From CAVPGP01 sp963704025 (GTDB lineage: Bacteria > Actinomycetota > Thermoleophilia > Gaiellales > Gaiellaceae): a stretch of 64,000 nucleotides of DNA. How positions within the stretch are numbered: the first letter of the stretch is position 1; every line of letters begins with the position of its first letter. Position numbers and translations under genes: made by a program. Location of the stretch: positions 1,178,001-1,242,000 of the forward strand of contig CAVPGP010000001.1 of assembly GCA_963704025.1 (NCBI GenBank). The letters run 5' to 3'. The notes beneath the pieces are model-generated. The model was given only the letters and a program-made list of their open reading frames with translations, ran no database searches and was not told where the DNA came from. Positions 43,712-50,767 of this stretch are shown piece by piece.

Positions 43712-44619
43712 TGCCCCACCGTCCGCTCGACCTCGTCCACCAGCTCCGACACCGAGCCGCCGTCGGGCTTCCGCCGCGACCAGGCAAGGTCGCGCGCGTG
43801 CTCGCCGAGCGCCCGGTCGCGTTCGCCCACGAGGCGCGCGAGAAGACCGACCGCGCGACGCCTGTCCGGCGCCGGGCGCGCCTCGGCTTCGCGGGCGAGC
43901 CGCAGCGCTCGCGTCAGCGCTCCGTCCACCGGCGCGGGCCTCCGGCGGCGGGCTCTGCTCGTCGCCTCCCACGCCGCGAGCGCGATCCCCGCGACGGCGA
44001 GCGCGATCGCAAGCACGTCGAGGAGCAGCGCGAGTGTCGACGGCGAGATCCGGTAGTCGGGAGGCGGCGGCGTCACGTCGACGCGGAACGGAGGGTTCGC
44101 CCTCGCGAGGTCTGACGCGGCGACGCGTCCACCGACCGGGAGCACGGGCCACGCAGCCTCGGCGTGCGCGGTGCCGCCCCCGTGCCGGGTCGCATCCGCC
44201 TGGACGCTCGGCAGCTCGAGTCGCCGGGCTCCCTGCTCCGCGAGGCAGACGTCGGAGATGCACGTGGCGGGGATCTCATGCGTGACAAGGAGGAGCTGCC
44301 CCCGCGTGGTCCGGGTCACGCGGGTCGAGCCGAGTACGGTCAGCGGCGCGACGCTCTCCACGAGTCGCAGGCTGCCCGGTTCGACGGCGTCCTTGTCGAG
44401 CAGGACGACGACCCGCGCCGTCACCGGATCGCCGAACTGCGCAGCCGCTGGTGAGAGCGACGTCCTGACGGCGAGGGGCGAGGTCGGCGTCACGGAAGGC
44501 GCCGAGCTCGTGCTGCCGAGCAGCACGATGCCGACCGCGGCAAGCGCTGCCACGAGCCCGGCGGCGAGCCAGACGCGGCTCAACGCGCCCACCGGCCGCG
44601 CCGCCGGTCCTCGGCCCAC
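43708..44619 (-). CDS. BatD/MxaA-like anchored protein
   Basis: 303 residues. After an N-terminal helix comes a beta-rich outer domain starting PAAAQFGDPVTARVVVLLDKD, which is the usual opening of BatD/MxaA-type proteins, with two cysteines in TCISDVCLAEQG. A second helix (about residues 193-215) leads to a basic cytosolic tail of about 85 residues. MxaA is needed for calcium insertion in methanol dehydrogenase. The gene start lies 40 bp inside the upstream DUF58 gene, an unusually long overlap; a later start is possible but would shorten the first helix. Confidence 0.8.
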   Translation of the reverse strand: MGRGPAARPVGALSRVWLAAGLVAALAAVGIVLLGSTSSAPSVTPTSPLAVRTSLSPAAAQFGDPVTARVVVLLDKDAVEPGSLRLVESVAPLTVLGSTRVTRTTRGQLLLVTHEIPATCISDVCLAEQGARRLELPSVQADATRHGGGTAHAEAAWPVLPVGGRVAASDLARANPPFRVDVTPPPPDYRISPSTLALLLDVLAIALAVAGIALAAWEATSRARRRRPAPVDGALTRALRLAREAEARPAPDRRRAVGLLARLVGERDRALGEHARDLAWSRRKPDGGSVSELVDEVERTVGQ

Positions 44620-45506
44620 TCGAGAAACGCGCGGTCGATCTCGAACGGATCACTCGTGCCGAGGACGACGGCCCGAAGCCCGAGCGTCTCGAGCTCTCCG
44701 AGCAGCCGCTGCAGGCGCTCCTCGTTCGCCGAGCGGCGCCTTGCCGCCTGCCGGCTGCTCAGCCGGACCGTGCGAACCGACCCGGTGCGCGGATCCGCCA
44801 CGGGCACGGCCGCCGATCCGACCTCCGGAAAGCTCTGCTCCCAGACGGGGTCCTGGATCACGACGGGCACGAGGTCCCACCCGTGCCCGGCGGCCTCCAG
44901 CCAGCTCGCGCCCGCAGGCGGCGCCAGGAAGTCCGAGAGCACGAAGACGAAGCTGCCCGCCGGAAGGTCGGTCCGGTGGCGGCCGAGGAACGCGAAGGCT
45001 CGGTCGAGGTTGTCCTCCGGGGCGTCGAACGGCGTCGCGTCGCTCTGACGCTGGGCGAGCAGCAGCGGCCGGTCGCGGCGCCCCGGCGGCAGCCAGGCGG
45101 GCTCGCCGCCCGCGTAGTCGAGGGCGGCGACGTCCGCCCGTGCAGTGACCGCGCTCGCGACGATCGCGGCGACCGCCTCCCGCAGCGCCAGGCGCTTGGA
45201 GAGCCACGGCAGCGGCGATGGATAGAGACCCATCGCCGGGCGGCGGTCGATCACGAGCGCGACGCGCGGCGCCTCGTCGGCCGCCCGGTCGCGGACCACG
45301 AACTCGTCGCCCCCCGTGGCCGCGGAGAGGCGGGCCGACGCGAACCAGTCGATCGTCGAGACGGGATCGCCGGGGACGTAGGGACGTGAGCCGATCACCT
45401 CGCTGCCGTGACCTCGGCGGCGGCTCGGCAGGTCCCCCATCGGCAGTCCGGTCAGCCGACGTCGGCGCGGCACGAGCGGGAACGTTCGCCGGTCGGCAGC
45501 CGGCAC
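44580..45506 (-). CDS. DUF58 protein, MxaS-like position
   Basis: 308 residues from a GTG at 45504-45506, 11 bp after the moxR stop. The DUF58 core GSRPYVPGDPVSTIDWFASARL is present, followed by a VWA-like domain with a degenerate MIDAS (VIDRRPAM) and SFVFVLSDFLAPP. MxaS of methylotrophs belongs to the same family and follows MxaR. No signal peptide, so it acts in the cytosol or at the inner membrane face. Confidence 0.85.
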   Translation of the reverse strand: MPAADRRTFPLVPRRRRLTGLPMGDLPSRRRGHGSEVIGSRPYVPGDPVSTIDWFASARLSAATGGDEFVVRDRAADEAPRVALVIDRRPAMGLYPSPLPWLSKRLALREAVAAIVASAVTARADVAALDYAGGEPAWLPPGRRDRPLLLAQRQSDATPFDAPEDNLDRAFAFLGRHRTDLPAGSFVFVLSDFLAPPAGASWLEAAGHGWDLVPVVIQDPVWEQSFPEVGSAAVPVADPRTGSVRTVRLSSRQAARRRSANEERLQRLLGELETLGLRAVVLGTSDPFEIDRAFLEWAEDRRRGRWAR

Positions 45507-45517
45507 GCCAGACCCTC

Positions 45518-46543
45518 CTACGCGTCCCAGTTCGGTGCCGGCGGCGGAGCGAGCGCAAGGCACTCGTCCCGGATCCGCGCCAGCGCCTCGTCCCGGCCGA
45601 GCGCGCGCATGTCGGCGAGGAACGTCGCCGTCAGGAGCAGGCGGTGGCCGAGCACCGGCAGGAAGAGCCGCTCGACGTCCTCGGGCACGACGTGGTCGCG
45701 TCCGTGCAGGAGCGCCCACGCCCGTGCGGTACGCTCGAGCGTCAGGCTGCCGCGGACCGAGGCGCCGGTCGAGACGCCCTCCGCGTCACGCGTCGTCCGC
45801 ACGAGGTCGACGGTCCAGCGGAGGAGCAGGTCGTCGACGTAGACCTCCTCCACCGCGGCGAGGAGCGCACGCAGGTCGTCCGGCGAGACGACCGGCCCGA
45901 GCGCGCCGAGCGGGTGACCGTGCCGCTGTGCGAGCACGATCGCGACCTCGTCGTCGCGCGGCGGATAGCCGAGGCCGGAGCGCAGCGCGAAGCGGTCGAG
46001 CTGGGCCTCCGGAAGCGGGAAGGTGCCCTCCTGCTCGATCGGGTTCTCTGTCGCGATGACGAGGAACGGATCCGGGAGCTTCCGCGTCACGCCGTCCACC
46101 GTCACCTGCCGCTCTGCCATCGCCTCCAGCAGCGCCGACTGTGTCCGCGGCATGGCGCGGTTGATCTCGTCCACGAGCACGATCGTGGCGAAGATCGGGC
46201 CCGGGCGGAACTCGAAGTCACGGGTCCGCTGGTTGTAGATCGAGAGTCCGGTGACGTCGGTCGGCTGCAGGTCCGGCGTGCACTGGATGCGTGCAAAGCT
46301 CGCGCCGTCGATCGACTGCGCGATCGCGCGGGCGAGGACCGTCTTCGCGGTGCCGGGCACGTCCTCGAGGAGCACATGCCCGCCGGAGATCAACGCGGCC
46401 AGCACGAGCAGGATCTCGTCGTGCTTGCCGACGACGGCGCGCTCGATGTTCTCGGTCAGGCGCTGCGTGACGGGCAGCACGTGCGCGGAGCCCGCGGCCG
46501 TATCCTTCTCGGCCTCCGTCTGCGTTGGTCTCGTCTCAGCCAC
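45518..46543 (-). CDS. moxR: MoxR-family AAA+ ATPase (mxaR-like, second operon)
   Basis: 341 residues. Walker A DVPGTAKT, Walker B VLVDEINRAMPRTQSALLEAM, sensor ATENPIEQEGTFPLPEAQLDRF, and lid RGSLTLERTARAWALL. Distinct from the MoxR at 16.8-17.8 kb: the N-terminus and the RQVTVDGVTRKLPDPF region differ. It drives the maturation module DUF58, BatD/MxaA, VWA, MxaK-like, VWA downstream. It lies 19 bp after the upstream gene and is probably second in the operon. Confidence 0.94.
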   Translation of the reverse strand: MAETRPTQTEAEKDTAAGSAHVLPVTQRLTENIERAVVGKHDEILLVLAALISGGHVLLEDVPGTAKTVLARAIAQSIDGASFARIQCTPDLQPTDVTGLSIYNQRTRDFEFRPGPIFATIVLVDEINRAMPRTQSALLEAMAERQVTVDGVTRKLPDPFLVIATENPIEQEGTFPLPEAQLDRFALRSGLGYPPRDDEVAIVLAQRHGHPLGALGPVVSPDDLRALLAAVEEVYVDDLLLRWTVDLVRTTRDAEGVSTGASVRGSLTLERTARAWALLHGRDHVVPEDVERLFLPVLGHRLLLTATFLADMRALGRDEALARIRDECLALAPPPAPNWDA

Positions 46544-46562
46544 GCCCGAGAGGGTACGCGAG

Positions 46563-47492
46563 TCAGCTCGGGGGAACGATGGCCGGGGTCGAATCGAACG
46601 CCCGGAAGACGTTGTGCATGAAGTGCCCGTTCGTGACCATCTTCAGGTCGAGCGTCCGATGCGTCGTCCGGTCGAGCACGAGGGTGAACCACGCAGAGGA
46701 CGACGGATCGAAGAACGAGACCCGGACGGCCGGGCGTCCCCGGACGGCGACGGCGCCGAGGACATGCGCGTCGGTGACGGCGACCCAGGGCGGGACGGGC
46801 TGGCGGAGCCGTGTCTGGGCGGACGCCTGCCAGCGGCGCGCGCCGGGCGCGCGGTCCCACCGCTGCGTGCCGATCACGACGCCGGCCCACCCGCCGTGCA
46901 CCTGGTAGGCGACGCGGTCGGGCCTCTGGACGCGCCAGGTGCTCCGGACGGAGATGCCGACGCCTGACGCGAGCCGCTCGTCGAAGGTCAGCGAGTCGAG
47001 CGAGCGCCAGGCGCGCGCGGCCCGGCCGACGAGCGCGGTCGCGTCGCGCGCGGGCCACGCGGGCGGAAGCGCGACATGCCACCGCGGCTTCGTGCGGCCG
47101 GCGATGACGAGGTCGACCGCCCGGGGTGTGTGCGCGGGCGCGAAGCTCGCGCGATAGCAGCCGGCGCCGCAGGGTTGCGCCGCCTTGCTCCTCCCTCCGA
47201 CCGTGAAGACGACATGCAGGCCGCGGATGCCGTTCCGCTGGCGGCCGATCACCGACGCCTGGACGAGGAGCGCCCTGCCGCCCTTCGGGACGACGGCGAG
47301 GGCGAGAGCGTCGTTCCCGAGCTGCCGGGCGTAGACGGTCGCTGCACGGGGCGGCGACTGAAACGCCTCGCGCGCGGCCGACGCACGCGCGCCGCCCTGG
47401 CCGAGAGCGAGCACGGCGGCGCAGACGGCGAGGACGCCCCCGCCCGCAGCGAGACGACGGGGCGACAACACGACCTCAAAAATAGCAATCAA
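46563..47492 (-). CDS. Secreted protein resembling the C-terminal outer region of CopC/CopD copper-transport proteins
   Basis: Up to 309 residues. The 5'-most start is TTG 47490-47492; GTG or TTG codons near 47471-47476 just before the helix (RLAAGGGVLAVCAAVLALG) are equally good. The outer part has two modules: a beta domain with PCGAGCYRASF, then a LolA-like half (RAWRSLDSLTFDERLASG, FFDPSSSAWFTLVLDRTTHRTLDLKM). From memory this pair resembles the tail of actinobacterial CopC-CopD fusions, but no CopC or membrane CopD part is present. It heads the mxa-like operon, opposite a copper-protein cluster. The assignment is tentative. Confidence 0.6.
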   Translation of the reverse strand: MIAIFEVVLSPRRLAAGGGVLAVCAAVLALGQGGARASAAREAFQSPPRAATVYARQLGNDALALAVVPKGGRALLVQASVIGRQRNGIRGLHVVFTVGGRSKAAQPCGAGCYRASFAPAHTPRAVDLVIAGRTKPRWHVALPPAWPARDATALVGRAARAWRSLDSLTFDERLASGVGISVRSTWRVQRPDRVAYQVHGGWAGVVIGTQRWDRAPGARRWQASAQTRLRQPVPPWVAVTDAHVLGAVAVRGRPAVRVSFFDPSSSAWFTLVLDRTTHRTLDLKMVTNGHFMHNVFRAFDSTPAIVPPS

Positions 47493-47652
47493 TCTGTGCT
47501 ACAGATTTGCGCGATGGCCTCTGGCGGTGGCCCGTTCTGACTGCGTCGATCGTCGCAGTTGGAGTCGCGTTCGTGGCGGCTGCCTGACGCGGGGAGCCGC
47601 GGCGCCGCAGTGGATCATCGGGGTTCGGAGGAAGAGCAGAGCTCTGCCTCAA

Positions 47653-47685
47653 ACGGGCTTCACCGTTTTCCTTACGGGCTTCACC
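47653..47685 (+). promoter_or_regulatory. 12-bp direct repeats upstream of the PQQ dehydrogenase promoter
   Basis: ACGGGCTTCACC occurs at 47653-47664 and 47674-47685, 21 bp apart (two helical turns), immediately upstream of a promoter-like sequence. This is a typical position for an activator site. The region 47493-47803 between the two divergent operons contains no gene. Confidence 0.5.
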
Positions 47686-47691
47686 AATTCT

Positions 47692-47720
47692 TTGCACAGT
47701 GTTCATCGAAATGGCATAGT
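47692..47720 (+). promoter_or_regulatory. Candidate promoter for the PQQ dehydrogenase/cupredoxin cluster
   Basis: TTGCAC (47692-47697), a 17-bp spacer and CATAGT (47715-47720) form a reasonable -35/-10 pair, leaving a 5' leader of about 75 nt before the ATG at 47804. The surrounding 60 bp is clearly more AT-rich than the genes. Confidence 0.4.
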
Positions 47721-47803
47721 TCCTGCCGACCCGGCGAAGCTGTCGGGTGGTCGTTTCCCGCAGGCGCAACCGTCGTAGGTTGCCAACGAGGAGGGAATAC
47801 GAA

Positions 47804-49869
47804 ATGCACTGGTCCCGATTTCGGCCAGGAACGACCCTGGTAGTGGCACTGACGTTGGTGGCAGCGGTCGTCACAGGCGTCGTGACATCGAGTGCCTCGT
47901 CGTCGGGTCAGCAGACGCGGGCGATAACGCCGTCACCCGTCTGGCCGGCCAAGACGCTCTCGGCACCGTCCGGCGCCAACTGGCACTCGTACTACGGCGC
48001 TCTGACGGGTCAGCGCTACTCGTCGCTGAAGCAGATCACCACGGCGAACGTCGGCCAGCTCAAGGAGCTCTGGCACATCAGCCTCGGGAGCTGTACCGCC
48101 TCCATCATCGCCGGTGACCCGGTGATTCCGGGAGCGCCGCGGGGGACGACGAACAATCCGACGAACTGCGGCTCGATGGAGTCGAACCCGGTCGCGATCG
48201 ACGGGGTGCTCTACACCACGAATGCGCCGCTCGGGGCGGTCTGGGCGCTCGACGCAAAGACGGGTGCCACGATCTGGAAGTACACGCCGTCGTACGCCGG
48301 CGAGTTCCTGAACAGCGGCGCGCAGTTCAGCCCCGGCAACGGCGGCCGCAGGGCCGGTGTCGCGGTCGGCGAGGGCAAGGTCTTCAACGGCCTTCCCGAC
48401 GGCCGCCTCGTCGCGCTCGACCAGGTGACCGGCAAGCAGGCGTGGGAAGCGTTCGTCGGCTCGTACAAGGTGAACGCGAAGATCTCCACCGCTCCGATCT
48501 ACGTCAACGGCATGGTCATCGTCGGCGACGGCTCGGGTGACGGAGGCGGCGCCAGCGCCACGATCTCGGCCTTCCGGGCCGCCAACGGCGGCAAGCTCTG
48601 GACCTGGAGCGCGATCCCGGCCCCCGGCCAGCCCGGCTACAAGACCTGGACGAACGACGGCAAGGGCGGCAACGGCAGCAGCCTCTACGGCGGCGGCTCG
48701 TTCTGGGAGTCCCCGATCGTCGACACGAAGCGCAACACGCTCATCGTCGGCACGGGCAACCCGGAGCCGTGGAACTCGCGCGGCCCCGGGTCGAACCTCT
48801 ACTCCGACTCGATCGTCGCGCTCGACCTGAACACGGGTCAGCTCAAGTGGCACTTCCAGCAGGTGCACCACGACCTGTGGGACTCGGATCTACCGAACAA
48901 CGGCGTCATGTTCACCGGCAAGTTCAAGGTCAACGGCAAGATGGTCAGCAAGGACGCTGTCGCCTACGTCAACAAGGTCGGCATGACGTTCGTGCTCGAC
49001 CGCGACACCGGCAAGCCGCTGATCCCGGTCGACGAGGTCAAGGTTCCGCAGTCCAAGGCCCCCGGTGTCAACTCGTGGCCGACGCAGCCGGTCCCGCGGA
49101 CGGACAACGTCCTCTTCAACCCCGGCGGCTATGGGCGTAAGGACGCCAAGAAGCTCCCGGCCGTGAACGCCGGGATCCGTGCGCCACCCCCGATGCCGTC
49201 ACGAACCTGGGCGTCCCGTATGCGACGGCCACCGCGCCTGACGGCAAGCCGTACAAGATGGGTTGCGCCTACGACCCGTACGACACGACGCAGTACGTCG
49301 TCACTCCGTTCGAGATGATGGACTGGCCGGCGAGCTCGTACAGCCCGGAGAACCACACGATGATCACCTGTGGCGTCACCGGCCGGGCGACGTCGTTCGA
49401 GCAGATCCCGGCTGAGTCGCAGGTCCCGAGCCAGTTCGGTGGTCTCGGCGCCAACCGGCTCAGCGTCGGCGACGGCTCCACGCCGATCAGCAACTCGGGC
49501 AACTACTCGGCGCTCGACGTCACGACCGGCAGGTTGAAGGTGCACCAGCACTGGCGGGAGATCTGCTACTCCGGCACGGCGAACACCGCCGGTGGCGTGA
49601 CCTTCGTCGGCCACTTCGGCACCGGCGACGGCTCGAAGGGTGACGGCTACCTGGAGGCGATGGACACGAAGACGGGCAAGTCCCTCTGGAAGTCGCCCCC
49701 GATGCCGTATCCGGCCTCCGCTGCTCCGATCACCTACTCGGTGGACGGCAAGCAGTACGTGACGGTCGAGGTCGGTGGCTCGGGCCACAACGACGTCACC
49801 CGGCCCTTCGGCCTCCTCGATGGGCGCCGCGTTCGCGGCGACTACGTCTACACGTTCGTGCTCCCGTAG
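47804..49869 (+). pseudogene. PQQ-dependent alcohol dehydrogenase-like quinoprotein, interrupted by a frameshift
   Basis: Signal peptide (PGTTLVVALTLVAAVVTGVV), then a full propeller: ANWHSYYGALTGQRYSSLKQ, NCGSMESNPVAIDGVLYTT, GTGNPEPWNSRGPGSNLYSD, QVHHDLWDSDLPNN, VDGKQYVTVEVGGSGHNDV. A strong ribosome site GAGGAGGG precedes the ATG. At about 49178 one base is missing: GIR is followed in the neighbouring frame by CATPDAVTNLGVPYATA and the rest of the protein. Repaired length is about 688 residues. The MDH-type vicinal CC pair is replaced by GNGGRR, and the PGDN Asp by Ser. It would oxidise an alcohol or sugar in the periplasm if active. Confidence 0.87.
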
Positions 49870-49887
49870 CAAGGATGGAAGGCAACA

Positions 49888-49918
49888 GCGGTGGGCCGCA
49901 TCGACGGCGGCCCACCGC
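49888..49918 (+). terminator. Strong hairpin after the PQQ dehydrogenase gene
   Basis: GCGGTGGGCCGC pairs perfectly with GCGGCCCACCGC over a 7-nt loop (49900-49906), 18 bp after the stop codon. No U-tract follows; it could terminate or stabilise the dehydrogenase mRNA relative to the downstream cupredoxin gene. Confidence 0.65.
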
Positions 49919-49944
49919 GTTACCTGTACGTGGTAGCGTGGCTG

Positions 49945-49985
49945 AAAAGAACACTTCCAGACGATAAAAGAACACTTCCAGACGA
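49945..49985 (+). repeat. 21-bp tandem duplication at the cupredoxin-cytochrome gene leader
   Basis: AAAAGAACACTTCCAGACGA occurs at 49945-49964 and again at 49966-49985. The second copy runs into the ribosome site (GACGAGGAG) and ends 5 bp before the ATG at 49991. The duplication is exact over 20 bp, so it is recent or under selection. Confidence 0.9.
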
Positions 49986-49990
49986 GGAGA

Positions 49991-50707
49991 ATGCTGGTGC
50001 GTCGTAGATTGAGCCTGTTGACGCTGGGAGCTTTCGGGGTAGGCGGACTCGCAGCAGGGGTCCTGGTGTCCGGTGGAGGAGCTACCACAGCTGCGGTGGT
50101 ACCGAAGAAGATCACCGTTACCGCCTCCGAATTCAAGTTCGTGCTTTCGAGGAAGACGGTTCCGGCCAAGTCGACCGTCATCTTCACGGTCGTCAACAAG
50201 GGGAAGATCTCGCACGACTTCAAGATCGCCGGCAAGAAGACGAAGACGCTGGCGCCGGGACAGAAGACGACGCTCAAGGTCACGTTCCCGAAGAAGGGGG
50301 CGGTCGCCTTTCTCTGCACGCTCCCCGGTCATGCGCAGTCAGGGATGAAGGGCAAGTTCGGTGTTGGCGTCGCGGCGCCTGCGCCGACGCCCACCACGAC
50401 GCACACGACGACGACGACAACAACAACGGCGACGACGACCGGTCCCGAACCGCTCCAGGGTGACCCGGTTGCCGGCAAGGCCGTCTTCGCCGCGAACGGT
50501 TGTGCGTCGTGCCACACGCTGGCGGCCGCGGGTGCAAGCGGCACCTACGGGCCAAACCTCGACATGGCGAAGCCAGGCCAGGCCAGGGTGCGCCAGTTCG
50601 TCCAGAACGGCTCCACGACCGGTGGTATCTCCATGCCGGCGTTCTCCAACATGAGCCAGACGGACTTGAACAACGTCGCTGCGTTCGTTTACGCGTCGAC
50701 ACACTAG
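49991..50707 (+). CDS. Secreted cupredoxin-cytochrome c fusion protein
   Basis: 238 residues with signal peptide or anchor (residues 8-34). The N-terminal domain is a type I blue copper fold with likely ligands H75 (ISHDFK), C109, H114 and M119 (AFLCTLPGHAQSGM). A threonine-rich linker (about 132-150) joins it to a class I cytochrome c domain with CASCH (171-175) and M215 (GGISMPAF) as axial ligand. A two-centre electron carrier between two quinoprotein genes is a natural acceptor for them, and could pass electrons to the caa3 oxidase. It takes the place that a cytochrome cL gene has in mxa operons. Confidence 0.93.
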   Translation: MLVRRRLSLLTLGAFGVGGLAAGVLVSGGGATTAAVVPKKITVTASEFKFVLSRKTVPAKSTVIFTVVNKGKISHDFKIAGKKTKTLAPGQKTTLKVTFPKKGAVAFLCTLPGHAQSGMKGKFGVGVAAPAPTPTTTHTTTTTTTTATTTGPEPLQGDPVAGKAVFAANGCASCHTLAAAGASGTYGPNLDMAKPGQARVRQFVQNGSTTGGISMPAFSNMSQTDLNNVAAFVYASTH

Positions 50708-50721
50708 GCGACGTATTCGTG

Positions 50722-50754
50722 GTGGGGGCAAGACGCTTGCGTCTCGCCCCCCAC
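50722..50754 (+). terminator. GC-rich hairpin after the cupredoxin-cytochrome gene
   Basis: GTGGGGGC-A-AGACGC-TT-GCGTCT-C-GCCCCCCAC forms a long stem with one mismatch, 15 bp after the stop, and ends about 14 bp before the next ATG. Probable terminator or attenuator for the downstream gene. Confidence 0.65.
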
Positions 50755-50767
50755 ACGCGTCTAGCTC

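Noticed and set aside
50384..50450. ACG/ACC-rich stretch resembling a microsatellite
   Set aside because: It encodes the Thr-rich linker between the cupredoxin and cytochrome domains and is imperfect; ordinary linker coding.
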